64,000 nucleotides of DNA from Crambe crambe (taxonomy: Eukaryota > Porifera > Demospongiae > Poecilosclerida > Crambeidae), in NCBI GenBank assembly GCA_963924555.1, contig OZ004587.1, forward strand, positions 5,208,001 to 5,272,000, read 5' to 3'. The position numbers were made by a program, and so were the translations under genes. Positions 1 through 11,300 of this stretch are shown here, one piece after another (positions within the stretch are counted from its first letter, which is position 1; the number at the start of each line of letters is the position of its first letter). The notes under the pieces were generated by a model. It was not told where the DNA came from. It saw nothing but the letters and a program-made list of their open reading frames with translations, and made no database searches.

Positions 1-2
1 AA

Positions 3-82
3 ACTCTTGCAAAAGCAAAAAAAAATTCAGATTAGATAGGGAGCATTGTTGCTCTTTAAACCTAATCTTCATACCAAGAGTA
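3..82 (-). promoter_or_regulatory. SECIS-like element, form II, in the selenoprotein 3' UTR
   Basis: Read on the minus strand: ATGA at 72-69; a perfect 7-bp helix AGATTAG (68-62) with CTAATCT (35-29); then GA at 28-27, completing the non-Watson-Crick quartet. An unpaired AA (57-56) lies 11 nt after ATGA. A mini-stem GAGC (54-51)/GCTC (44-41) closes a six-base loop, as in form II SECIS. Below the quartet, ACTCTTG (82-76) pairs with CAAGAGT (9-3) as helix I, with a long internal loop on the 3' side. It lies downstream of the stop at 149, where a eukaryotic SECIS must be. No folding program was run. Confidence 0.82.
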
Positions 83-148
83 GTGATACTTAGTAGCATG
101 CAAGCTTTAACAAAATTATGACAATAATAAAAGCAGCTGGAATTAAAG

Positions 149-244
149 TTATAGGATGGAGCAGGCGGACTCATAGGCGGTCACTTTCTCAGGTGCATTC
201 CCTTCAGAAATGGATTTAACCTGATCAGCAACCTACAAAATTAA

Positions 245-326
<82 letters not shown>

Positions 327-3280
327 TAAAAGTGAAAACTATTGTGATAGACTCTTGTTATTACATGCCACCATTATTAACAGTCACTTTTTTTGGTAAA
401 TTTGATCATGTGATTTTCAGTGCATTGTCTAACTGACTGCATGTCTAGAAAAAGAGATTTGCTATATTACACTGCACACCTAGTGTGATGTGCTTCTGTT
501 TTTACAGTGCACCAATGTTTCCTCTACTTAGAGGGTATTTAATGGTACACTGTGCCCTGTTTGATGAATAGCCTTTTTTTATTCAGTACAATGATATTGT
601 CGTGATTGTTTACCAGATATTCTGCAGCAGAATCAAAGCTGTATTATAATAGCATGCATGCAGCAATAATTCTAGCAAGCTACGAATTTTATTGCTACAC
701 AAAAGAATTAGTTACCTCTAAAGGTAACTATCGTTAATTCTGATATGATACAAGGTCCATACTTTCACCATTCAAGTCAATGATTGCATGTTATAGGTAA
801 AGGGTCGCAAGAGATAAAAACCACAGTCATACTTTTAGGCAGTTCAAATTAATTTACGGATTTTCCTGCCCTATTTTTGACATTTAAATTTGTATATCCT
901 TTTTGTATACCTTTGTATACCAGAACAATGTTGACCATTATAATTCATAGTATACTGAGATAAACAAGTAGTATTCAAGTTTATGTTGAAGTTTATTTCG
1001 ACCTGCCTTGCCTGAAAGAAAGGTGAAAAAAAATCTGTTAAATAAGCTATTAATTTTTGAACTGCCTTATGACTTTATGTGACATGATAGAGCCATGAAA
1101 TGATTTCGGACGACATTTTAAGGCTATATTAAGTACAGTAAGATTAATGGTAGCTACGTACATACCTTACTAAAGTTTGGAAATCGACAAGTCTCTTGTT
1201 TGGAAAAGATCAGTGTGCCCCCTGCAGTGACCTCAAAGTCCCCGCTCTTCCCGACCACCCCAGTCACCACAGCCGAAGGTACCTTCTTGCGAATGGTCTC
1301 CGCAAGTTGTTCGTACCTCGGCAAGTACCCTCAGGCATTACTGCAAAAAAGGAATTATAGAAAATAAAAAAGATACTGGTAATAATTCACTACGGTATGA
1401 AGAAATAAGAAAGATGGTCAAAATTTAGGTATGAAGAAATAAGAAAGATGGTCAAAATTTAGGTATGAAGAAATAAGAAAGATGGTCAAAATTTAGGTAT
1501 GAAGAAATAAGAAAGATGGTCAAAAATTGTGCCACAAAAAGGAATTTAGGTATAAAGAAATAATATAAATAATGCAATTATACTTTGAATTTGTATAGTA
1601 AAAGAGTAACCCTGTGAGGGTACACTGAACATTTGTACACTAATTGTATGTACTTTGAACTTTCTCCCCATAATGTACTCAGTCAAAATAACAGCCTAAC
1701 AACAAAGTGAACCTATGCTACCTGACCTTTAACCCTCATTACTGCACTCATGAATACAGATAGCCTTTTTACATATTGTTAATTTGTATTTTGGCCTGGA
1801 GCTAAGACCAAAATTAAGTCTTGAAAAGGAACTTTTCCTGGTCACGTGGTCCCCTTTGGACCAGCATACTTCTCCATCTTCGTATCTCCCTCACCCTCAC
1901 CCCAGATATTGTGCACTCCAATCAGGTAATTATAGGTTCTGGCATGTCTAACAACTCTGGTTCAAACTTGTGCAATACCTTTAACCACTGCACTCAAGAA
2001 TATGAACACTAATGTGTTGTTGGAGGTCAAAATATACATGTAGTCATAATTAACAGCCTCAAGGCTTAGTATGTACCTCATGGTTGGTCTAAATAACATT
2101 CCAAACCAGAGAAACATGCTCTCAAGAAACATGAACCCACAATGGCCATCATTATGCTCTCAGGACTTACTCCAACAGAGAGTCACAGGTCTAAAACATG
2201 AACTGTATTCAACCACAATGGAATGAAACCATCATAATGCTCTCAGGACTTACTCCAACAGAGAGTCTCAGGTCTAAAAGGTGAACTGTATTCAACCACA
2301 ATGGCATACAATCATAGACTTTGTGACTCCCTACTAGTATCAATGGTTAATAGGCCATATACTGTAGATTTCAGTTTGGTTGTCAGAAAGGTTAGGGGAA
2401 TAGGTGGATACAGTTTGTCCTATGGTTTACACAACTGCATGGATTGAATAGGACATAAAAGGATTGGGTTTCTTAGGTCCTTGTAAGCCACTACCTATTT
2501 CTCATTCCTTATGGACAACCATCCTGAAATCTACAGTACTCCATGCCTACAAAGGTGGTTATCTAAGTATTCATTATTATAGGTAGCAGAAATTCATATG
2601 GCAAGTCTTGGGGGTATTCCCTTATGAACTTCAGTGAAATGTTTCAAAATTTTAAAGGCTTCTGTGGGATCTTCTTTGGGAGAAGAAACTTTCTTTCTTC
2701 CTATGGTTTTTACACCCTATTTAAATTATGATTAGCCACTGGATGCTACAGTGAAACCTCTGGGGCAGCTGAGAAAGAGAGTGAGTGTGTGTGTGAGAGA
2801 GAGAGAATTAGTCGTCCTTCATGGAGAGGTTGTTTCTATTGTTTGAAGAGGAAAAACCCAACAGTTTGTCCCATGAAGCAATAATAATTATTGTTCTTAT
2901 GATGATGATGAGTCAGATGGCCATTGGGAAAGTCGTTTTATTCAGGTGTTGGCCATCAAAGACCAGAAAGTGGCTTTGACATTGGTTCCTACTATACTAC
3001 TGCCACAAAATGGAGGCTATAGAGGGGGGTGCCAAGATAGTCTCGCGGGCCAGACTCGATTCTTTCCTTTTTCTTGGGAATCGAGTCTGGCCCGCGAGAC
3101 TAGTGCCAAGAATGGCAATGCCAAGTTTATGTACCCAACATTACTTAAGCAGCAGCGTGTAACTAGCTGCATAGTAGTAGCTACTTCATCAGAGATACGT
3201 AGCTATAATGAATAGCTATCTCTCAAGAAGTTATTTAGCTATTCTTACCAATAACTTATCTGGACTTCAACAGCAGACAT
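149..3280 (-). CDS. SELENOW/MIEN1: SelW/MIEN1-type selenoprotein, Sec-containing, 3 exons
   Basis: Exons on the minus strand are 3280-3249, 1340-1166 and 232-149, giving 96 residues. Splice sites are TG|GTAAGA to TTTGCAG|T (phase 2) and AAG|GTATGT to TTTGTAG|GTT (phase 0). Seen: start MSAVEVQISYC, where the Cys codon is split by intron 1, then N-A-TGA-G-Y, so the motif is C11-x-x-U14 if TGA encodes selenocysteine. The Rdx-family core GDFEVTAGGTLIFSK follows, and the protein ends in CSIL, a CaaX prenylation box like that of vertebrate MIEN1. Known for the family: thioredoxin-fold SelW/SelT/Rdx proteins with a CxxU or CxxC redox motif; MIEN1 is prenylated and membrane bound. Inferred: a small redox protein anchored to the inner face of a membrane. 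Length fits the family (about 87-115). A SECIS-like structure lies 67 bases past the stop. The gene is divergently paired with HINFP. An ordinary stop at TGA is the alternative, but exon phases and conserved sequence continue through it. Confidence 0.9.
250..324. repeat. (GA)n microsatellite in selenoprotein intron 2
   Basis: 75 bp of GA dinucleotide. On the transcribed strand it is (CU)n ending about 18 bases before the acceptor of the last selenoprotein exon, so it may act as an extended polypyrimidine tract. Confidence 0.95.
1331..1333 (-). other. In-frame TGA, predicted selenocysteine codon
   Basis: This TGA sits three codons after the split Cys codon, at the place where SelW proteins carry Sec (C-x-x-U). 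The frame stays open for 82 more codons across two exons and keeps Rdx-family residues, so recoding is far more likely than termination. Confidence 0.88.
1394..1526. repeat. 34-bp tandem repeat, about 4 copies
   Basis: Units start at 1394, 1428, 1462 and 1496 and are nearly identical; the last is slightly diverged at its end. It lies in intron 1 of the selenoprotein gene. No coding potential is seen. Confidence 0.93.
2147..2304. repeat. 83-bp tandem duplication
   Basis: The segment beginning at GCTCTCAGGAC recurs at 2156 and 2239 (period 83) with a few substitutions. It is intronic in the selenoprotein gene. Confidence 0.85.
2360..2538. mobile_element. MITE with CTGTAGATTTCAG termini
   Basis: The left end TACTGTAGATTTCAG and the right end CTGAAATCTACAGTA are inverted repeats continuing into GGTTGTC/GACAACC. 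A reverse-complement copy is at 20250-20418, and a decayed right end is near 18433-18463. This shows a mobile family without coding capacity. Confidence 0.75.
3038..3102. mobile_element. 65-bp foldback element with 9-bp target duplication
   Basis: Two perfect 25-bp inverted arms, beginning TAGTCTCGCGGG and ending CCCGCGAGACTA, flank a 15-bp loop. Both sides carry the same 9-mer GTGCCAAGA (3029-3037 and 3103-3111), a clean target-site duplication. Relatives sharing the termini are at 61546-61568 and 63361-63910. Nine-base duplications are typical of Mutator-like transposons; that assignment is inferred. Confidence 0.9.
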
Positions 3281-3507
3281 CGCAAGAGTTATAGGGTTTA
3301 GTCAGTGGTTTTAGTAGACTTGAATCAACAGAGCTTTATGAAATTCGGTGTCTCGATTTCTTTCTGTTTATGACGCAATGATAATGTTGTGCATGCAAGA
3401 ATTAATTAGAAACGCCCACATATCGATATTATGTTGACTCGACGTCATGACGTCACATTCTATTATGCGTCCATTATAGAAGCGCGGGTCGTTTAGAATT
3501 CTTGAAG
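3281..3507. promoter_or_regulatory. Putative bidirectional promoter, selenoprotein / HINFP
   Basis: 227 bp separate the two start codons. At 3441-3455 there is a double CRE/ATF-type motif: GACGTCAT overlapping a perfect TGACGTCA palindrome (3448-3455). No TATA box is evident. Shared control is inferred from the head-to-head layout. Confidence 0.65.
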
Positions 3508-6500
3508 ATGTCAAAGTATGAGCGCCTGCTTGAGCCTCTCTCCTGCTTATGGAAAACGGACTCTGGTGGCCCTGTTTGCGGAGAGCGCTTCCTTGACATG
3601 AAGCTGTTCACAGCTCACGTTAGGAACCAGCATATACCTCAGGATCCTGAGGAAGAAACCGGAGAAGGCAGTCAGGAGATATTGTGTGGATGGAGTGGGT
3701 GTGAGCAGGTGGTAGTAGGGACTTTCAATAAAGATTACATCAGCCATGTCCTCTTCCATCCTTACCACTGTTTTTTGAAGCTCCTTGGCTCGGAATTCCA
3801 GGTGAGTGAGACAAAAATTGGCACTGAGGAGTGGGTGGGAGTTACCATAGCAACCTGAATAATTTCCTTCCTCCATCATTTGCTTGCGTATCTCACATGC
3901 AGGCAAAACTGAAACTTCCGGACTGCCAGTATGAATCTCTCTTCTCAAATGTTGTTCAGCCACTCGAGGTGGAGTCACGATGCCTCTGGGATAATGGACG
4001 TTGCCAGTTGCTATTCGATGACGTCTGGGACTTCTATTCCCATGTCCGGAACCACATCAGGACTGGAGAGGCAGGAAATAGATGCTTATGGGAAGGTGCG
4101 TACAATCATAGGGAAATAGTTTACAGTAGCTAACTTAGAAAGGTTGGAAGTAAGGAATCCTGGTACCATAGGACAGAGATATAGACTTTTAATTATACAG
4201 CCTCTCAACACACACAGGAACACAAAAAAACCACATGCTGAGACAGACACAAATAAACCACATGCTGACAAGACATAAGAGAAAGTGGAATGCACAAATC
4301 AAGGACAATTAATCTACACATACATCATGTTCTGGTCCTTCACAAGAACGAACTTTGTTAGCATTTAGGGATCAGTCCTGATTGGAAAGATATCTTACTT
4401 TGTATAATGTAATAGTGACGGCTCACAGGGTTTGTAATGATTTTTTTAGTGATGCCTGTGATGATGGGTGGATTTGGGGGATTGGTTTGTGCCTTTATAG
4501 GTGTGTCAGATATGGGTATTTACTGCCACCAGCTTTGAGTTTGTCATTGGCCACTTTCCCCCAAACCCCGCCCCGATAACTCCAACCTTATCAATACACA
4601 ACTTTCATTGAGGTATCCCACTACAGTACCCCTTCCTTATGCCTGTCTACTCTCAAAAACTTATCTCCCCTCCCTGCTCCCTCTCTTCTGCCCCAGATTG
4701 TTCCTTTAGTGGACGTGATCGCAACAAAGTATTGGAGCACTCACGAACTCATCTCCAGGAGAAACTGGTAGCATGTCCCACATGTGGCATGAGATTCTCC
4801 AACAATACCAAGTTGAAGGACCACTTGAACCGACAGATAAACCCGTCCAGAGATCCAGAGCTGACATGTAACTTTTGTCACAAGTGTTTCCCCAATGCTA
4901 GACTGCTCAGAGAGCACACCAGGAGACATATCAATAGCATCAAGTGTCCACACTGTGACATGACCTGTCCAGGTGAAAAGAATAGGTTCACTTCATCCCT
5001 TGATTAAAAAACTGCCTCAATTCTTAACCAAATTTTCAAATTTTAAAACCTGCTCATAGAGTGGTGATCAGTTCTCTGCTAGTTGTGAAATTTGTTGGTC
5101 AAGAATTGAGAAAATCATATGATAATGCAAATAGAGATTAGTGTGCGTATGTGTAGCAGGAACTTTTTTTAAAAAATTGGTGTGTGTAAATTTTGTGTTA
5201 AAGATCACGATAATTTCTAAAGCTCAAAGGCTAGGCATTATGTGTGACAGTGCCTAGAAACCAACAGCATCCACACTGTGAAGTTGTCAAAGTGTGTGCC
5301 CTGCAGTGCATAGTCAACTTCTCCCTGTAACTGGTAATGGATACCATCTCTTTCGAGCTACCCAAAGTGCTAATGTTTCTACTACTCATACACACAGTAT
5401 TTATATATAACTACATACATAATGCCATAATGCTCCCTCATCTTTTGTTTTCCCCCATCGTCCATACAGGTCCAGCTCGACTTGTTCAGCATATCCGCTA
5501 TCGCCACGTCTCCAGTAAGTTCCACGAATGTCCCCTCTGCCACAAGACTTACAAGACCACCCAGTCCCTCTCCGCCCACATCAAGGCGCACGGGGAGTAC
5601 CGAATCCCATGCACATGGCCCAATTGTACATTTTTGGCCAAGTCTGAAGCACTTTTGAAGGGTCATAGGAAGGCGGTTCATGACAATATGGAGGGCGAGA
5701 AGCTGTTCTGTTGCCACGTGTGTGATACCAGGTACCCACAAGGCAGGCATCTTACTGCACACCTCAAAAAGATTCATGGATTTGAATTGCCTCCTGGTCA
5801 CTGCCGGTTTAGGTAAAGGAAAATTGTCTAAGCAATGACGTAATATTGTCCCCACCCCTACCAAAGGTCATCATTTATGGATCTATTCAGGCAAAAGAGC
5901 TTTTTCCAGCTCTGCCTCTCTCTCTCTTTCCATCCTGTTTGAAATCCTATCAGTTAGTGATTCAGTCAGGTCATTGGTGAAATTCAGTTCATTATCTCCT
6001 CTATCCTTATTTGAAATCCTGTACATACAGGCAGTACTATAGGAGAAAGGTACCATTTGGAGCAAAATTAAGTATCAGTGATAATCATCGGTATCAGCTT
6101 GCTATCTGAATAGAATTGAAACCAACTTTTTAAAATGGAATTTGGAACCAAGTTCAAATGAATTTGGTTCCCGAGTTGTAACTTGTAAACCAGGCCTCGA
6201 ATGTCCCTTGCATTTTCCACCAGCATTAATAGTGAGGATTGTATACCCTAAATTAGCTAGTTCAAATGGATATTGTTCCTGTAACATAACTTAGGCATGG
6301 GCCTAGTATCAAGAATTAATTCTGAAAAACTTTCTTTGTAGCTGCTAAATTAATACCTTGCATGAAGTCACACAAAAATTGCTAAATTTTGTACCCATAA
6401 AATTAATAGTTAACTGTGTTCTTTGCAGATATGTGCTTGGTAAGGATGGCTTGAAAAGATTACAAACTGTCCGGTTAGATGATGAAAACCTTTACACGCC

Positions 6501-7452
6501 TGAGCTAAACACCTTCACAGCTAGTCCGAACTCAAAATGTAGTGTTACCCAATCCGATCAAGCAGCCGATTCAGATCTAGATTCTGAAGATAACGATATT
6601 CTTACTGATGACAGGACAGAAACAAAAGGAACTAATCAGGATCAGGACATTGAAAAATCAATGCATGGGGCGGCTACGTTTCCAATTACTGCACTTATGG
6701 GCCTGAACAGACCTCCTGAAACTTTCAGCAATACGGGTCTTGCTTCCTACGCCGGCAATTCCAGCCAAACGTCTCCACCAAACGCCATGCATGGTGTTGT
6801 AAATGTCCATGTGGACTCATCAGGACAGTCTCCTATGGGTTTCAGTGCAGTACAGAGTCACTTGGACACTGCAAGTTGTGCAGGAGTAGATGATCATAGC
6901 ATTCTAGCTTCCCTGGCTTCCATTGCAGGTGACACTTCAATCAGCAATACTGGACTCATCCCAAATACATATCTTAGCAACACTTTCTCCTCTATAACCA
7001 GTGGTGATACTACAGCACAAGACATGAACATTACAACCTCTTTTGCTGGAAATACAAGTCTAACTTCTCCTTCATCTTTCACAGCTGTCGGTCAAGCTAC
7101 CGTTTCTTGTACTCAAAGTCCCAATTACACTGGATCTCTCGATAACACGCTCAATAGCTTTGATTTTCCCCATGTGTCTACTTCTATTGTCCAAGGATCC
7201 TTTAGCGATCAAAGCTACACTCCCAATACAGTCAGCTCCTTTGATTCGTCATCGTTCTCGACCTCTTTTCCTAATAATAATTTGGTACCAGCTTCCAACG
7301 TAGCAATGTTCAATCAAGCATCCACTCCAAATCTCTTAACATATCCGTCTGCTTTCCCAGTTGGATTCTCATCTGGAGCTGTCCACCAACCTGATCCATC
7401 CCTCTCAAATTGGAGCACTGTTGACAATACAGATGAATCTGCCCCTCACTAA
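3508..7452 (+). CDS. HINFP: Histone H4 transcription factor HINFP, C2H2 zinc-finger protein, 5 exons
   Basis: Exons: 3508-3801, 3903-4095, 4697-4972, 5470-5812, 6429-7452 (709 residues), all with GT-AG introns whose phases agree (0, 1, 1, 2). About ten C2H2-type fingers fill the first ~365 residues, starting with CLWKTDSGG and CGWSGC. They include CPTCGMRFSNNTKLKDHLNRQ, which matches human HINFP closely and keeps its odd Gln in place of the last zinc-binding His. The fingers end in HGFELPPGHCRFRY, the HINFP signature after the last finger. Known: HINFP binds the site II element of histone H4 promoters with NPAT at the G1/S transition. The last exon is an acidic, then Ser/Thr/Asn-rich tail of about 340 residues, unlike the vertebrate C-terminus (human protein about 517 residues). 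The start is the ATG at 3508; the codons just upstream (TTG AAG) are not a start. Function as a nuclear histone-gene activator is inferred from homology. Confidence 0.95.
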
Positions 7453-7745
7453 TATAAAACCTCAAATTGGAACACCGTCAACAATACAGATGAATCTATC
7501 CCTCAATCCCTGAGACAAATCATTTCATCACAATCCTGAGACAATTCAAATTAAATCATTTCATCATAATCCCCCCAGACAAATTAAATCATTTCATCAC
7601 TCAGCTTAATTATGATCTAACCGTTATTGATTAATTACAAGTTAATTTCTTAAGAACCTGTTTAGGCTAAACTTGTCCGGTTTTTGAGGGCATTGGTAGG
7701 TACACATAGGCATAATTATGTGTACAATTTCGTTCTTTATTGAAC

Positions 7746-8204
7746 GATGTTATCATGTAATGAGATGGTGAAGGAGGACTGAAGAAAAACTGGCACCCCA
7801 AGTGACCCTGCAACCCACCAGCTGAGTATTGAACCTGCAGCAACTGACTTTAGCCGTCATAGCCACAGGACCCAACTGAATGAGCCACCAGGCACCCAGG
7901 AATCAGCTCTCTCCAATGCACCTTATATACTGCATTGGTGGTACTGCAATACCGCAGTCTCACACCAGCGCAAGCCACTTAGTATATATGTGCTGTCAGA
8001 ATCCCGCTAGGAATCGACCGGAAACATCTCTCTGTTAAGAGAGAAGCCATACTAGTAGACCCTCTGAAAATTCACACACGATGGTTCTCTCATCCTAGAC
8101 ATGTTTGGGGTGCCAGTTTTTCTTCAGTCCTCCTTCACCATCTCATTACATGATAACATCTTTAAACATGTCTAGGATGAGAGAGAACCATCGTGTGTGA
8201 ATTT
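7746..8204. mobile_element. Compound foldback element between HINFP and ABHD2
   Basis: Arms of about 55 bp at 7746-7800 and 8107-8160 are reverse complements. A second pair, 8068-8106 and 8163-8204, brackets the right arm of the first. This looks like one foldback element rearranged or nested into another. No open reading frame of interest is present. The stretch between the two genes otherwise shows nothing. Confidence 0.8.
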
Positions 8205-8302
8205 CATTCTTATTATGAAAGGATTGATGGTATAAAAATTGATACAAAAGACAAATAACAGTTACCTAGCTATACATATAAAAGCCAGGAGATTGAAATG
8301 TT

Positions 8303-8308
8303 TTTATT
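8303..8308 (-). promoter_or_regulatory. Candidate poly(A) signal of ABHD2
   Basis: AATAAA on the minus strand, 33 bases past the ABHD2 stop codon. Confidence 0.6.
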
Positions 8309-8341
8309 TTTTAATGATGGTATAGTCTTGTGGGGAAAATA

Positions 8342-11300
8342 TCAGGAACAGCAGCTACCTTTATCAGCCTGGATACATGCATTGGAAAAGTCTAGAACCA
8401 GCCTGTCCAACCAGGTGATCGTGTTAGGGACCACGCCTCCCTCAAAGTACCCCAGATGACCTCCATGATGAGTTTGAACGAAAAGAGATTTCGAGTGATT
8501 CTCTGAAATGAATAATTGCACGTATAGTAATTAATTTCGATAATTATTAGAAATGAAGGGGGAATCACCCCACCCCACCCCACCCCACCCCAAGATTATT
8601 TGAATAGTTGATACACTTGGAACCCATCCTTTTGGAGGTTGTAATCAAGGAAGGGGGGTCTAAAGCCACAAGGGGAGATGTCCCCTTGCCCCCAACTTAA
8701 TGAAACTTTCAAATCCCAACATGATGATGGAGGAGGTAGGTCCAAAGTACTGAGGGGAGATGGCTATCTGTCCTTAAATTAATTAGTGCATCATATGACA
8801 TAAGTACCTGCGTATTCCTTAGCAATGATGTGACTCTCTTCAACAACGCAAGGATCGTCCAACGAGTTCACAAATAGCAGAGGAAGGTCGTCAATTTGGT
8901 TCAACAGCTCCGTACACGATACCCACTGGTACATATCTTCCACATTCTTGAAACCAAGCACCCTTCGAGTGTAGGCCTCGTCCAGTTCGACCATACTCGT
9001 GCTGGACCATATCTTTCTCTCGTCGGGCATCTGAAAGGTCCGTTTGTTGAGGGAGTACCCGTTGCTGTTATGGCCGTTGTGTGTCAGTTCTGTTTCGAAT
9101 CCGTTGCAGAACTTCTCAGGGAGTTCAGCTTCATCTTCATCTGATGAGGTGGCAACTGTTCCATCCTCCATTAACGGAACTTCTCCTGTTAAAAAAGGAG
9201 GGAGGTGGTATAGAGTTAAGTTACACACCTACAGGATTGTAGGTTGCTATGTAAATGCATGCATAACGACGTAAAGTCGTTTACATTTATACACAATTGA
9301 AGTTACAACTGAAAGCTATTAAGGAATCTGTCAACTGATTATAATGTAGTGCTTTAATGTCACTGTAGTCATGCTACATTAAGAAGAACTCCAAACAGGT
9401 GGGGGACTCTCACAGATTAAACCCAGACGTCACCTCTCAGTATCCTGGACCAACCCCCTAAAAGGTGATTGTGAGTCATGACCACATAATTATGGGCATG
9501 CACTGAATGGGGGGAGTCTAATATATCACTCTGTGGACTTCCTCTTTGGAGAAGTTTCCCATAACAAATACCCAGACTTCTATCAAGTGGTGCAGGAGGT
9601 AGTCCAGGCTTCTCCAGGCATCATAAACGGTGGCTAGCTTGTATAACCATCTTGAAAACATTGGGCCTCTTCCTTTTATGGTGATCATGGTCTTGCCGCT
9701 ATGCATACCCCTGGTAGCTAGCCTCTTTTGAAATAAAAATCCTAATCGGGTGATCTGATTAGACGAAATTCATACTTCTACTGCATTCTTAAACTAGACA
9801 CCGCTCCTCTACTATAATGGAGTTCAAAATCATGCTTTTGGAACACAACCAAGTGGTTTTTATAGAAGGGTTGGTCTCTGGATACAGGGCAAGTTTGTAT
9901 GAATTCAGTGCTACGCTATAATGTCGGGTCAACGTTAGTTGTCCCCACGACCTCATGACTTTATTAATCTCACCAGTGCTTTGAGAGAAATCTTGCAAGA
10001 AGGACTTCGGGAGAAGGCAGTCTTTGTGACGGCTGATGATTTTCTTGTGTGATTTTGAGACTTGGAAACTGTAAAACCTTCTCAACCTCTTCCACTCAAA
10101 CATGCGGGGCATATGCCTGCATTACAAAAAAACAACAACAACAACACAGTCATGTGACCTGACATCATAGTGAAACATGGTCATGTGACCTGACACCCAT
10201 AATAATTAAATAGTGAAATATGGGATGCCCATAAACATCATAGTCATGGTCATGTGACCTGATACCCATAAACATCATAGTGAAATATGGCCATGTGACC
10301 GGATACCCATATAATGAAGTCATGTGACCTGACAACATGGTCATGTGACCTGACACTCGCCTGCACTCATTACATCATGTGACCTAGCTTACCCATGCAC
10401 AAACATGCATGCAAATTAGCTAATGAAAATTGGTATATCCACATAGTAAATAATAACAAGGTCACACCCAGACAGTTAATAATCATGAAAATTATCTTCT
10501 GACCCTGAACATGAACTGAAGGTAGCTAGTGACCATTTTTGTAACTGAACCCATCAATGGGTTTTCACCACGTTTACTCAATCAAGCCTGGTATTTCCCT
10601 GATCTCGAGATTATGGTGCATTCATTCTGATGATTATAGAGTGCATATTTATGTATATCCATGCATGATATCTATACATAGAGTGCATCCATGCATGGAT
10701 CCTCCCTACAGCATGGTATCTTATTAATCATATTATCGCACTCCATAGATTCTGAGCTGCACTTGTTAAGTATAAAAGGAGTGAGATTTTTTGCAGAAGA
10801 GATAGTCGAATCCAAATACTTGTGACAGCCTGTTCTCCAGTATACGTACAGTATAGTGCAGTATTATGCGAATATCTTTCACCCTAACATCTGAGGGGGA
10901 CAGTAGCGATAGGTATTCTGCGTAGTTAAGCTGCTAGCATCACTGAACTTACTGCAATAGTTTAGTATAATACTGCATTGTGTTGCAATGAACCTGTTGT
11001 ATTATTTATCTTACTTCGTACTATTGGACATCAGCATATCGGCGAAAGGAAATTTTGCTGACATTCACAATCTCATCATTAACAAGACAAATCTTCACGA
11101 ACCAGCGGAAGTGGAATGTCCCTACCTGCGAGAAATGGCAGCAAAAAGTGTGTGTGTGGCTCTTCTCTTGAGAACAAAGTAAAATGCCTAGCGGGTGAGA
11201 AGGTCGGACTTGAAACTGGAAACTGCACGAGTCATAATGATGGTGAGACGTTGGTAGGATCGTGTCTGTACACTCCCAAGAGTGCTGATATCTTTAAGAG

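Noticed and set aside
3547-3978. 143-codon minus-strand frame
   Set aside because: Shadow of HINFP exons 1 and 2 on the coding strand.
9518-9706. 62-codon minus-strand frame between ABHD2 exons 5 and 6
   Set aside because: Not needed for the phase-consistent ABHD2 model and matches nothing in the human protein.
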